Source of the DNA: Mycolicibacterium komanii
GTDB taxonomy: Bacteria > Actinomycetota > Actinomycetes > Mycobacteriales > Mycobacteriaceae
Length of the DNA stretch: 64,000 nucleotides
NCBI RefSeq assembly: GCF_001050035.1
Contig: NZ_CVTA01000001.1
Location: 1-64,000, forward strand
Direction: 5' to 3'
Shown: piece after piece, positions 46,912-56,110 of the stretch
Layout: each line of letters opens with the position of its first letter
How positions within the stretch are numbered: the stretch's first letter is position 1
Program-made: the position numbers and the translations under genes
Notes under the pieces: generated by a model
Databases searched by the model: none
What the model was told of the DNA's origin: nothing
Seen by the model: only the letters and a program-made list of their open reading frames with translations

Positions 46912-48396
46912 ATGACCGCGACGATCAGTACCACCGACTACCTGCTGGACCAGGCGAAGCGCCGGTTCACCCCGTCGTTCAACAACTTTCCCGGCATGGG
47001 GATCGTGGAACGCAAGCTGCTCGGTGCCGACTTCCCACAGAAGCCGATGGCGACGCCGCCCGCGGGCAGCGGCCTCAAGCCGGTGATCGGCGATGCGGGC
47101 CTGCCGGTGCTCGGCCACATGATCGAGATGTTCCGCGGCGGGCCCGACTACCTGCTGCACGTCTACCGCAAGTACGGCCCCCTCTACTACGCCGACTCCC
47201 CGGCGCTGCCCGCGGTGGCGGCGCTCGGGCCCGACGCCGCACAGGCCGTCTACTCCAACCGCAACAAGGATTTCTCCCAGCAGGGCTGGGTTCCGGTGAT
47301 CGGCCCGTTCTTCCACCGCGGCCTGATGCTCCTGGACTTCGAGGAGCACATGTTCCACCGCCGGATCATGCAGGAGGCGTTCGTCCGCTCCCGGCTGGTC
47401 GGCTACACCGAGCAGGTGGACAAGGTCGTCTCGCAGGTCATCGCCAACGACTGGGTCCCCAACGACGGCCGCTTCCTGATGTATCCGGCGATGAAGGAGC
47501 TGACCCTCGACATCGCGTCGATGGTGTTCATGGGCCATGAGCCCGGCTCCGACAAGGAGCTGGTCACCAAGGTGAACAAGGCCTTCACCACGACGACCCG
47601 GGCCGGCAACGCGATCATCCGCACGCCGGTTCCGCCGTTCACCTGGTGGCGCGGCATGCAGGCCCGCAAACTGCTCGAGAACTACTTCGAGGAGCGGGTC
47701 CGGGAACGCCGCGGTAAAGAGGGCAACGACTTGCTGACCGTGCTGTGCCACACCGAGGACGAGGACGGCAACAAGTTCTCCGATGAGGACATCGTCAACC
47801 ACATGATCTTCTTGATGATGGCCGCGCACGACACGTCCACCTCGACGGCGACGACCATGATCTACCACCTGGCCAAGCATCCCGAGTGGCAGGACCGATG
47901 CCGCGACGAATCTGACCGCCTCGGCGACGGTCCGGTCGACATCGAATCGCTGGAGAAGCTGGAGTCGCTGGACCTGGTGATGAACGAGTCGATCCGCCTC
48001 GTCACGCCGGTGCAGTGGGCCATGCGCCAGACCGTTCGCGACACCGAACTGCTGGGTTACTACCTGCCGAAGGGCACCAACGTCATCGCCTATCCCGGGA
48101 TGAACCACCGCCTCGAGGAGCTCTACCCCGAGCCGATGAAGTTCGACCCGTTGCGGTTCACCGAGCCGCGCAACGAGCACAAGCAGCACCGCTACGCGTT
48201 CAGCCCGTTCGGCGGCGGCGCGCACAAGTGCATCGGCATGACATTCGGCCAGCTGGAGGTCAAGACGATCCTGCACCGGCTGCTGCGCAAGTACCGGCTC
48301 GAACTGCCCCGCCCGGACTACACCACCGAGTGGGACTACGGCGGCATGCCGGTGCCCAAGGACGGCATGCACATCGTGCTGCGCCCGCTGCACTGA
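46912..48396 (+). CDS. cyp136: Cytochrome P450 CYP136
   Basis: 494 aa. I-helix AAHDTSTST (acid/Thr pair), ExxR in MNESIRLV, and haem loop FSPFGGGAHKCIGMTFG with Cys440. Longer than most bacterial P450s and CYP51-like in its N-terminal half; matches CYP136 by position (Rv3059) between TetR and downstream genes. Substrate unknown, perhaps sterol or lipid. No ferredoxin gene is adjacent. Confidence 0.9.
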   Translation: MTATISTTDYLLDQAKRRFTPSFNNFPGMGIVERKLLGADFPQKPMATPPAGSGLKPVIGDAGLPVLGHMIEMFRGGPDYLLHVYRKYGPLYYADSPALPAVAALGPDAAQAVYSNRNKDFSQQGWVPVIGPFFHRGLMLLDFEEHMFHRRIMQEAFVRSRLVGYTEQVDKVVSQVIANDWVPNDGRFLMYPAMKELTLDIASMVFMGHEPGSDKELVTKVNKAFTTTTRAGNAIIRTPVPPFTWWRGMQARKLLENYFEERVRERRGKEGNDLLTVLCHTEDEDGNKFSDEDIVNHMIFLMMAAHDTSTSTATTMIYHLAKHPEWQDRCRDESDRLGDGPVDIESLEKLESLDLVMNESIRLVTPVQWAMRQTVRDTELLGYYLPKGTNVIAYPGMNHRLEELYPEPMKFDPLRFTEPRNEHKQHRYAFSPFGGGAHKCIGMTFGQLEVKTILHRLLRKYRLELPRPDYTTEWDYGGMPVPKDGMHIVLRPLH

Positions 48397-48405
48397 CGGC
48401 TGGGT

Positions 48406-48909
48406 TCAGGACGCGGCCAGTAGCCGATTCGCGCAGGCGATGATCGCGCTCAACGCCGACTGCGTCGAGTTCTCGGACAGCCCCATCGCCCACTCCGAGC
48501 GCAGGCCGTCGGAGCCCTGGATGAAGGTGGCGGTGCGTTCGCCCGCGCGCATCTGGTGAAAAGCGGTCATCTCCAACGAGATTCCGCGGTCGTAGAGCAT
48601 CGAGGTCAGCGCGGCCACCGGACCAGGCGCCGCGGCCGACGTCGTGCAGATGCGGTCGCCGATCGCGAGTGTCGCCTGGTAGTTGCGCGCCTGGGGGCCC
48701 AGCCGGGTCGCGGGGCGGTCGCCGTCCACGCATCTCCAGTTCCCGAGCCGCAAAGGACCCGAACTGGGTGCGTACTCGGCGAGGAACGTTTCGAAGGACA
48801 TCGCGTCGGCCTCCTCGCGCAGATCGCGGGGCGGCGGGACGTCGAGATGGGCCGCGAACGCCGACGGTGCTGCGCTGGTCGCGGATTCTGTTGCGAACGA
48901 GATGGACAT
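48406..48909 (-). CDS. Stand-alone LeuA-type allosteric domain protein
   Basis: 167 aa from ATG 48909 (frame open to 48963). N-terminal linker, then RLGPQARNYQATLAIGDRIC, AAPGPVAALTSMLYDRGIS, MTAFHQMRAGERTATFI and SALSAIIACANRLL. This is the pattern of the C-terminal leucine-binding regulatory domain of 2-isopropylmalate synthase (G-N-G-P-V.., FHQ..G, aSl.AiisA.NR). The catalytic TIM barrel is absent. It may modulate a separate LeuA or homocitrate-type synthase, or be an amino-acid sensor. Converges on cyp136 with nine bases between stops. Confidence 0.7.
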   Translation of the reverse strand: MSISFATESATSAAPSAFAAHLDVPPPRDLREEADAMSFETFLAEYAPSSGPLRLGNWRCVDGDRPATRLGPQARNYQATLAIGDRICTTSAAAPGPVAALTSMLYDRGISLEMTAFHQMRAGERTATFIQGSDGLRSEWAMGLSENSTQSALSAIIACANRLLAAS

Positions 48910-48948
48910 GTGCCGGTCTTTTCTTGAAGAAGAGAAGTGACCGACTAC

Positions 48949-49006
48949 GTAGCGACGACCCACAGCGAGGGGTCGGTCAGGATCAGACCCCGCTGCGGGT
49001 TGCTAC
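48949..49006. repeat. Long imperfect inverted repeat (about 19 bp stem)
   Basis: Paired blocks gtagc/gctac (48949-48953, 49002-49006), accc/gggt, cagcg/cgctg and gggtc/gaccc (48970-48974, 48986-48990), separated by small bulges, with an 11-base loop. It lies in the leader of the LeuA-like gene, 40 bases from its start, and 110-150 bases upstream of the PAS-ANTAR gene. Confidence 0.65.
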
Positions 49007-49158
49007 TACGAGTCGCCTCGGCACGCGTTCGATCGTAGACAACCGCCGAGGAGGTCGCAAAGGAAAAACGTTTCGCAAACTGGCCGCGGGTCGTTCGCGT
49101 TCTGGCTGTTTTTCGGATGGACGTTTTGAAAAGGTGTGTTCCTACTTCTGGTGTCCCG

Positions 49159-49869
49159 ATGACCTGGGGGGATGAGTTGCGAACCGAAGGCAGAGGCAAC
49201 CACACGACGGCGACGGCGGCTGCCGCCCTGGCGTCGGTCGGCGAACGCGTGGGCTCATTTCGTTACTTCCGCGCACAGGACCGGTGGGAGTGGTCCGACA
49301 CGGTCGCCCAGATGCACGGCTACCCGCCCGGGGAGGCGCAGCCCAGCACGTCGCTGGTGATGTCGCACAAGCACCCCGACGATGCGGCCAGCGTCGCGAT
49401 GCTGATCGAGACGGTGACCGGCCAGGGGCGGCCGTTCAGCAGCCGCCACCGCATCATCGACACCTACGGCAACGTCCACCCCGTTCTGGTCATCGGGGAA
49501 CGGATGCGCGACGACGACGGCGAGATCATCGGCACCCAGGGCCTCTACGTGGACCTGAGCAACGTCGACGACAGCGGCACGGTAGAGGCCGCCGTCGCCG
49601 ACTTCACCGAGCACCGCGCGATCATCGAACAGGCCAAGGGCGTGCTGATGATGATCTACGGCATCTCCGCCGACCGAGCCTTCGACATCCTGGTATGGCG
49701 GTCGCAGGAGACCAACACGAAACTGCGCATGCTGGCATCGCAGCTCGTCGACGACGCAACCGGCGAGCTGAAGGTCCCCGAGGAGGTTCGCCAGCGGGCC
49801 GACCATCTGCTGCTCACTGCGCATCGGCGCCTCAGGCGCCCTGGCGGCGATCACAGCAACGCCTGCTGA
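49159..49869 (+). CDS. PAS-ANTAR signalling protein
   Basis: 236 aa from ATG 49159 (ATG 49117 in frame is the alternative; no clear ribosome site at either). PAS fold residues about 35-135: GSFRYFRAQDRWEWSDTVAQM, MSHKHPDDAASV, SSRHRIIDTYGNVHPVLVI, GTQGLYVDLS. The C-terminal ANTAR domain: IIEQAKGVLMMIYGISADRAFDIL, LRMLASQLVDD. ANTAR proteins bind paired RNA hairpins and prevent termination; the PAS part would sense a ligand or redox. A target RNA nearby is possible (hairpin at 48949-49006). Confidence 0.87.
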   Translation: MTWGDELRTEGRGNHTTATAAAALASVGERVGSFRYFRAQDRWEWSDTVAQMHGYPPGEAQPSTSLVMSHKHPDDAASVAMLIETVTGQGRPFSSRHRIIDTYGNVHPVLVIGERMRDDDGEIIGTQGLYVDLSNVDDSGTVEAAVADFTEHRAIIEQAKGVLMMIYGISADRAFDILVWRSQETNTKLRMLASQLVDDATGELKVPEEVRQRADHLLLTAHRRLRRPGGDHSNAC

Positions 49870-49932
49870 GCGACGTATCCCACAGCGCCTCGAGTCTTCG
49901 ATCGGCGCACGCTGGCCGTAACGTGAGGCCCG

Positions 49933-50682
49933 ATGACGTGGGCCCTGTTGTTCGCCGCCGGCGTTCTCGGCGGGCTCACCGGGAGCATCGCCGGGCTCGC
50001 ATCGGTGGCCACCTATCCCGCGCTGCTGCTCTTCGGATTGCCTCCAGTGACGGCCAACGTGACCAACACAGTGGCGCTGGTGTTCAACGGCATCGGATCG
50101 GTGTTGGGCTCGCGTCCCGAACTTGCGGGCCAGGGCCGCTGGATCCGCCGCACCGTGCCGTTCGCCGTGCTTGGCGGCGTTGCCGGCGCCGTGCTGCTGC
50201 TCACCACGCCCGCCGAGGGTTTCGAAAGGTCGGTGCCGATCCTTCTGGGTGTCGCCTCGGTCGCGATCCTGCTGCCCCGCAAGGCTCCTGATGACGGTCA
50301 AAGCCCGGGGCGCCGGCGCGCGGCGCTGATCGTCGAGACGACCGCGGTTCTCCTGATCTGCGTCTACGGCGGCTATTTCGGGGCCGCGGCCGGCGTGCTG
50401 CTCCTCGCGCTGCTCCTGCGCACCGGCCATGCCTCGCTCGCCGAAGCCAACGCGGGCAAGAACGTGATCCTGGGCCTGGCGAATCTCGTGGCCGCCGTCG
50501 TCTTCACCGTGCTGGCGCCGGTGCAGTGGGGAGCGGTGCTGGTGCTGGGCCTCGGCTGCCTGATCGGATCCCGGCTGGGCCCCGTCGTCGTGCGGCAGGC
50601 ACCGTCCGGACCACTGCGCGCGGCGATCGGGGCGGCGGGCGTGGCGCTGGCCGTCAAGCTGGCCATCGACGCCTACGCCTAG
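49933..50682 (+). CDS. TauE/SafE-family membrane permease
   Basis: 249 aa, seven to eight membrane segments. GVLGGLTGSIAGLASVATYPALL and NVTNTVALVFNGIGSVLGSRPEL near the N-terminus, then a second repeat GGYFGAAAGVLLLALLL and NVILGLANLVAAVVF. This duplicated layout is that of TauE/SafE (sulfite/organosulfur exporter) proteins. Substrate uncertain. Overlaps the convergent kinase gene by four bases. Confidence 0.88.
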   Translation: MTWALLFAAGVLGGLTGSIAGLASVATYPALLLFGLPPVTANVTNTVALVFNGIGSVLGSRPELAGQGRWIRRTVPFAVLGGVAGAVLLLTTPAEGFERSVPILLGVASVAILLPRKAPDDGQSPGRRRAALIVETTAVLLICVYGGYFGAAAGVLLLALLLRTGHASLAEANAGKNVILGLANLVAAVVFTVLAPVQWGAVLVLGLGCLIGSRLGPVVVRQAPSGPLRAAIGAAGVALAVKLAIDAYA

Positions 50683-51743
50683 AGCTGGAAGGGGCTGTCC
50701 CCCTTGCTCACCCGGGTGCCGAGATCGATGAGGTTCTGGGCGTTGGCGTGCAACCGTTCCCCCGCGTCGCGGCTGGCCTGGCCGATCAGGAAGCGTGACC
50801 AGGTGCCCTCGATGACGATGCCGAGCTTGAAGCACGCCATCGCGATATACCAATCGAGGCTTGAGGTTTCGCGACCGCCCGCGGCCAGATAGGCGTCGAG
50901 CAGCTCGCGGCGGCTGGCGAGCCCGCCGAGCGCGGCGAGTTCGGAGCCAGCGGTGATCGTGTTCGTCTCCAGCGGCCAGCAGATCAGCATCCAGCCCAGG
51001 TCGAGCAGCGGGTCGCCGATCGTGCACATCTCCCAGTCGACGAACGCCGCCACCTCGGGTTTGTCGCGGCGCAACAGCACATTGCTCAGATGCGGGTCCC
51101 CGTGCAGGACACCGGGCCTGCCCTCGTCAGGCAGGTTCGACGCCAACCACTCGGCGAGTTCGGTCACCCCCAGCGATGCGGGGTCGTATCGGTCGTGCCG
51201 GTAGCTTTCGAGGAGCCGGAGGAACTGCGGAACCTGACGCTCCAGGAACGATCCGGGACGTTTGAGTTCGGCGAGCGGACTGCCTTCCCACTCGACCTGT
51301 CCCAGCGCCGCCAGGCTCGCCGCGTACGACAGCCCGACCTGATGGCGCATCGCCGGATCGCGCACGTACGCCTCGGCCATGTCATCGCCGGGGTTGAACC
51401 CGTCGATCTCTTCCATCAGATAGAAAACCACGCCGAGGACACTCAGATCCTCGCAGCCAGCGATGAATCCGGGATGCGGGACCGGCGTGCCGGCCAGCGT
51501 TCGCAACGCCGCGATCTCGCGCAGCATGGTCTTGTCGCTCGTCGGCCGCGGATGCACCGGCGGCCGACGCAACACCATGGACCGGTCGTCGATCCGCAGT
51601 CGCACCACGATGTTCTGCGTCCCGCCGGTCAGCGGTTCGACGTCGCTGACCGCCGTCCCCAGGCCCTGCGCGCGCACCCACTGCTGCAGCGCGGTCTGGT
51701 CGTCCTTACTCAGTGTCGGAAGCTGATGCACGTCGTCGAGCAT
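50679..51743 (-). CDS. Aminoglycoside-phosphotransferase-fold kinase
   Basis: 354 aa. Kinase-like fold: LTGGTQNIVVRLRI, MVLRRPP (Lys replaced in this branch), VLHGDPHLSNVLL catalytic loop with Asp-His-Asn, and VDWEMCTIGDPLLDLGWML (metal-binding Asp). This matches the acyl-CoA-dehydrogenase-associated APH-like group in mycobacteria rather than drug-resistance kinases. Substrate unknown. Confidence 0.87.
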   Translation of the reverse strand: MLDDVHQLPTLSKDDQTALQQWVRAQGLGTAVSDVEPLTGGTQNIVVRLRIDDRSMVLRRPPVHPRPTSDKTMLREIAALRTLAGTPVPHPGFIAGCEDLSVLGVVFYLMEEIDGFNPGDDMAEAYVRDPAMRHQVGLSYAASLAALGQVEWEGSPLAELKRPGSFLERQVPQFLRLLESYRHDRYDPASLGVTELAEWLASNLPDEGRPGVLHGDPHLSNVLLRRDKPEVAAFVDWEMCTIGDPLLDLGWMLICWPLETNTITAGSELAALGGLASRRELLDAYLAAGGRETSSLDWYIAMACFKLGIVIEGTWSRFLIGQASRDAGERLHANAQNLIDLGTRVSKGDSPFQL

Positions 51744-51811
51744 GCAGTCATCGTGTCAGGTCGAATGCGCGCTGCGGCACCGGAGTCGACCTTTGTCTAG
51801 GATCTGCGCGT

Positions 51812-53548
51812 TCAGTCCAGAATGCGACGGGCGACGTTGGTGGTCACCAGGTCCAACAACTCGTCCGCCCGCCCAGCGAGGATGGTCCTGATCGCGTACA
51901 GCGAGAAGCCCTTCGCCTGCTCGGCGGTGATCGTCGGCGGTATCGACAGTTCCTGGCGCGCGGTCACCACATCCACCAGCGCGGGGCCCGTCGTGGGCGA
52001 ACGCGTCGGTCAGGGCCTTCTCGAGATCCGCCGGCTGCTCGACGCGTCGACCGAAGATGCCCATCGCCGTTGCGACGGCGGCGAAGTCGGGGTTGACAAG
52101 ATCGGTGCCGAAGTTGACGATCCCCGCCGCCTTCATCTCCAGTTCGACGAAGTTCAGCGACGAGTTGTTGAAGACGACCAGCTTGACCGGGAGTCGGTTC
52201 TGGATCAGCGTGACGAGTTCGCCGAAGAGCATCGTCAGCCCGCCGTCGCCGGCGAGCGCGACGATCTGGCGGTCGCGGTTCGCGGTCTGCGCGCCGATGG
52301 CCAGCGGCAGCGCGCACGCCATCGTGCCGTGGTTGAACGACCCGATGAGCCGGCGGCGGCCGTTCATGGTCAGGTAACGCGCCGCCCACACCACCGGCGA
52401 GCCGACGTCGACGGTGAACACCGCATCGTCGGCGGACAGCCGATCGACAAGCCCCGCAACGTATTCCGGGCGGATCGGTGAGCGGTCGCGGTCGTTGACG
52501 GCCAGTTCGTCCAGACGCCGGCGGGTCTTGCGGTAATGCTTGAGCGACCGGTCGAGGTGGTCGCGGTCGGTTTTCTTGCGCAACAACGGTTGCAGCGCGT
52601 CGAGGGTGTCGGCGACGGTGCCGACGAGGCCGAGGTCGATCGGCACGCGGCGGCCGAGGTGGCGGCCGCGGATGTCGACCTGGATGACCGTCGCGTTGTC
52701 GGGATAGAACTGCTGATACGGAAAGTCGGTGCCCAGCATCAGCAGGACGTCGGCCTCCTTGATGGCCTTGTAGCCGGACGCGAAACCGAGGAGCCCGGTC
52801 ATACCGACGTCGAACGGGTTGTCGTACTCGACGAATTCCTTGCCGCGCAGGGCATGCACCACCGGTGCGTTGAGCGTGTCGGCCACACTGATGAGCGCCT
52901 CGTGGGCGCCGGCGACGCCGGCCCCGCCGAGGATGGTGACGGCGCGCGCGTCGTTGAGGATCGCCGCCGCCCGGCGAAGCGACTCGTCGTCGGGCCGCAT
53001 GACGGACTTGCTCGCGGTCACGGCGCGCGCGTTCCAGATCGACGCGTCGGCGCGGTGGCCGAAGATCTCGCCGGGGATCACGACCACCGCGACGCCGTTC
53101 TCCTCGACCGCCGCGCGCATCGCCATCTCGATGATGCGCGGCGCCATCTCCGGCGTGCTGACCAGTTCGCAGTAGACGCTGCACTCGCGGAAAAGGTCCT
53201 GGGGGTGCGTCTCCTGGAAGTAGTCCGAGCCGATCTCGGTGCGCGGGATGTGCGCGGCGATCGCGAGGACGGGCACGCGGCTGCGATGGGCGTCGAACAG
53301 CCCGTTGATGAGGTGCAGGTTGCCGGGCCCGCAGCTGCCCGCGCAGACCGCGAGCCCGCCGGTGATGGCGGCGTCGGCGGCCGCGGCGAATCCGGCGGTC
53401 TCCTCGTGGCGGACGTGTTCCCAGCTGATCGCGCCGGAGCGGCGGATCGCGTCGGAAACCCGTTGAGGCTGTCGCCGGGCAGCCCGTAGACGCGGCGCAC
53501 GCCGCTGAGGGTCAAGGTGTCGATGAGGTGATCGGCGAAGGTCGCCAC
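51812..53548 (-). pseudogene. poxB: Pyruvate:quinone oxidoreductase PoxB-like, two frameshifts
   Basis: Corrected length 578 aa, as in E. coli PoxB. Start ATG 53548 (MATFADHLIDTLTLSG, GLPGDSLNG). One base is missing after GGG at about 53457 (TTTCC); the next frame carries DAIRRS, HEETAGFAAAADAAITG, AGSCGPGNLHLINGLFD, IPRTEIGSDYFQETHP, HALRGKEFVEYDNP, NHGTMACALPLAIGAQ and TPP motif GDGGLTMLFGELVTL. One extra C in the ggggccc stretch at 51983-51989 shifts out again; the last 55 residues ([36 protein letters not shown]) are in the third frame, ending at 51812. This C-terminus matches the membrane/lipid-binding end of PoxB. Either sequencing error or decayed gene; net shift is zero. Confidence 0.87.
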
Positions 53549-53568
53549 GCGCTCAACCTTATAGGCGA

Positions 53569-53613
53569 TTTCGGTGCGCTACCGGTCGCTGAGCGATCAG
53601 TAGCGCACCGAAA
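53569..53613. terminator. 14-bp perfect hairpin
   Basis: tttcggtgcgctac (53569-53582) and its exact complement (53600-53613), 17-base loop, just after the SDR stop (53623, leftward) and before poxB. Probably ends the SDR transcript. Confidence 0.65.
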
Positions 53614-53622
53614 CCACACCGC

Positions 53623-54390
53623 TTACTTGGGGGCGAAGCGCTGGCCGGCGTCAAGGCGCAGGCACTGGCCGTTGAGCATCGGGTTCTCGACGATCGCGGT
53701 GACCAGCTTGGCGTACTCCTCCGGCTTGCCGAGCCGCTTGGGGAACGCCGCGTCCTTGGTCAGCGCCTTGGCGAATTCGTCGGGGATGCCCTCGGTCAGG
53801 CCGGTGGCGAACAGGCTCGGCGCGATCGCGAGCGCCCGGATGCCGAGGCTGCCCATATCGCGAGCCATGGTCAGGCACATTCCGGCGATGGCGGCCTTCG
53901 ACGCAGTGTAGGCGACCTGCCCGATCTGGCCCTCGAACGCGGCGATCGAGGCGGTGTTGATGATGACCCCGCGCTCCTCCTGCTCGTCGTCGACCAGGTC
54001 CTGCTGGCTCATCTGCCAACCGGCCAACCGGCTGATGTTGAACGTGCCGATGAGGTTGAGGTCGACGCACCTGCGGAACGTGTCGAGGCTGTGCGGGCCG
54101 TCCTTCTTGACGGTGCGCTCGGCGGCGCCGCCCCCGGCGGTCGTCACGATGATGTGCAGGGCGCCGAGCTTGTCGATCGCCTGCTGCAGGACCTTCTCGG
54201 TGCCCTCGAAGTCGGTGACGTCCACCTCGAAGAAGGAGCCGCCGATCGCGTCGGCCACTTCCTTGCCCTTCGACTGCGGACGGTCCAGAACCGCCACGTC
54301 AGCGCCGCGTTGAGCCAGCAACTCGGCCGTCGCCTTGCCGAAGCCGGAGGCTCCGCCGACGATGATGGCCTTCTTGCCAGAAATCTCCAC
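53623..54390 (-). CDS. 3-hydroxyacyl-CoA dehydrogenase-type SDR
   Basis: 255 aa from GTG 54390; AGGGGAG lies six to seven bases upstream. IIVGGASGFGKATAELL (cofactor), VAVLDRPQ (Asp, so NAD), TTAGGG, NTASIAA and YTASKAA (catalytic), APSLFATGL. This is the type II 3-hydroxyacyl-CoA/17-beta-hydroxysteroid dehydrogenase (HSD10) layout, likely in beta-oxidation or sterol side-chain metabolism. Divergent from the molybdopterin oxidoreductase gene at 54493. Confidence 0.88.
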   Translation of the reverse strand: MEISGKKAIIVGGASGFGKATAELLAQRGADVAVLDRPQSKGKEVADAIGGSFFEVDVTDFEGTEKVLQQAIDKLGALHIIVTTAGGGAAERTVKKDGPHSLDTFRRCVDLNLIGTFNISRLAGWQMSQQDLVDDEQEERGVIINTASIAAFEGQIGQVAYTASKAAIAGMCLTMARDMGSLGIRALAIAPSLFATGLTEGIPDEFAKALTKDAAFPKRLGKPEEYAKLVTAIVENPMLNGQCLRLDAGQRFAPK

Positions 54391-54492
54391 CTGGGTCTCC
54401 CCTTTCCAAAAAGAGCTCGATTCGTAAAGCAACCTAGCTGACGTCATCGTTCGGTAAGCCCTTCGGGTCGCCAACGTGAGTACTTTGAGCGC

Positions 54493-56046
54493 ATGACGTC
54501 GCGCAGCACGAAGGCGATGGGCGGAATCGCGGCGGCGGCCGTCGCGCTGGGCGTGACCCAACTCCTCGCGGTCGTGGTCGGACCGCGGGCCGACTCCCGT
54601 ACCGCCGTCGGGTCGGCGGTCATCGACATGACACCGGGCCCGGTCAAGGAGTGGGCGATCCAGACGTTCGGCATGGCCGACAAACTCGTGCTGTCGATGC
54701 TCGTGCTCGCGGTGATCGCCGTCGTGGCCGCCGGCACCGCGGCGCTGGAGACGCGGCGGGTTCCGATCGGCAGCGCCGCGATCGTCGCGGCCGGTGTCGT
54801 GGGCTGCGCGGCGGTCCTCTCACGCGCGGGGGCCACCTTCGTCGACATCCTGCCGACGGTGGTGGGCACGGTCTGCGGCGTCGCGGTGCTGCGACTGCTG
54901 ACTTCGGGGCGGTTCACCGACGCTGCGAGCGCCGACACTGGGCCCGTCCTCGACGAGGGACCGGACCCCGGCCGACGACTGTCGCTGATCACGCTGGGCT
55001 TCCTCGGGGCCGGCGCGCTGGCCGGGGTGGGCGGCGTGGTGCTCTCGCGGCTGACCACCTCGGTGTCGGGTGACCGCGACGCCTTCGCACTGCCGCCCAT
55101 CGACGTCGCCGCTCCCCCGGTACCGTCGGCGGTGCAGCCGAAAGGTGTTGCGCTGCCGTCGTTCGTCACCACCAACGCCGATTTCTACCGAATCGACACC
55201 GCGCTGAGCGTGCCGCAGTTGAGCCGCGAGCACTGGCAACTGCGGATCCACGGCATGGTCGACCGCGAAATCACCTTGCGCCTCGACGATCTCGACCGCT
55301 TCGATGTGGTCGAGAAGCTGGTGACGCTCACGTGCGTGTCGAACCCGGTCGGCGGTGACCTCATCGGCAACGCCGCTTGGACGGGTTACCGCGTGCGAGA
55401 CCTGTTGGCCGAAGCCGGGATTCACCCCGATGCTGACATGGTGCTGTCCATGTCGATCGACGGGTTCACCGCGGGCACCCCGGTCGAGGCACTCACCGAC
55501 GACCGCGGCGCGCTGCTGGCCGTCGGCATGAACGGCGAACCGCTGCCCACCAACCACGGCTATCCCGCCCGCCTGGTCGTGCCGGGGTTGTACGGCTATG
55601 TGTCGGCGACGAAATGGGTCGTCGACCTCGAAGTCACCCGCTTCGACCGCGCCGAGGCCTACTGGACGCGGCTGGGGTGGTCGCCGCGCGGCCCGATCAA
55701 GACCGAGTCGCGCATCGACGTGCCGCGCAGCGGTCAGGACGTGCCCCGCGGGCCGGTGACGTTCGGCGGTGTCGCGTGGGCGCAGATCCGCGGGGTCCGC
55801 AACGTCGAGGTGCGCATCGACGGGCCCGACGGGCAGGGCGACTGGCAGCGCGCCGAACTCGGCGCCGCCTACTCCAACGACACCTGGCGGCTGTGGAGCT
55901 TCCCGTGGCAGGCCACCCAGCCGGGACGGCACACCATCACGGTGCGGGCCACCGACAACTCCGGCGCGGTGCAGACCGCCGACCTCGCCGATCCCATTCC
56001 CGACGGCGCCACAGGCTGGCACAGCGTCGACTTCCAGGTCACCTAG
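54493..56046 (+). CDS. Membrane molybdopterin oxidoreductase (sulfite oxidase family)
   Basis: 517 aa. Four to five membrane segments in the first 190 residues, then a sulfite-oxidase-type molybdopterin domain outside: [40 protein letters not shown] with the Mo-ligand Cys, [25 protein letters not shown], and a C-terminal immunoglobulin-like dimer domain ([20 protein letters not shown]). Similar to Rv0218-type proteins. Substrate unknown; sulfoxide, sulfite or chlorite-type reactions are possible. Long signal-like membrane part suggests electrons go to the membrane. Confidence 0.87.
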   Translation: MTSRSTKAMGGIAAAAVALGVTQLLAVVVGPRADSRTAVGSAVIDMTPGPVKEWAIQTFGMADKLVLSMLVLAVIAVVAAGTAALETRRVPIGSAAIVAAGVVGCAAVLSRAGATFVDILPTVVGTVCGVAVLRLLTSGRFTDAASADTGPVLDEGPDPGRRLSLITLGFLGAGALAGVGGVVLSRLTTSVSGDRDAFALPPIDVAAPPVPSAVQPKGVALPSFVTTNADFYRIDTALSVPQLSREHWQLRIHGMVDREITLRLDDLDRFDVVEKLVTLTCVSNPVGGDLIGNAAWTGYRVRDLLAEAGIHPDADMVLSMSIDGFTAGTPVEALTDDRGALLAVGMNGEPLPTNHGYPARLVVPGLYGYVSATKWVVDLEVTRFDRAEAYWTRLGWSPRGPIKTESRIDVPRSGQDVPRGPVTFGGVAWAQIRGVRNVEVRIDGPDGQGDWQRAELGAAYSNDTWRLWSFPWQATQPGRHTITVRATDNSGAVQTADLADPIPDGATGWHSVDFQVT

Positions 56047-56110
56047 TTTTCTCTGCCGCGTGAGCCATCACGTGACCGGAGATGTCCGACCGGCGTGCCA
56101 GGCTGGACCC

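Noticed and set aside
46843..48393. 516-aa leftward open frame opposite cyp136
   Set aside because: Arg/His/Val-rich shadow of a well-defined P450 gene; no family motifs and no start signal.
49255..51027. 590-aa leftward open frame across the PAS-ANTAR and TauE genes
   Set aside because: Low-complexity antisense product typical of high-GC DNA; crosses several real genes.
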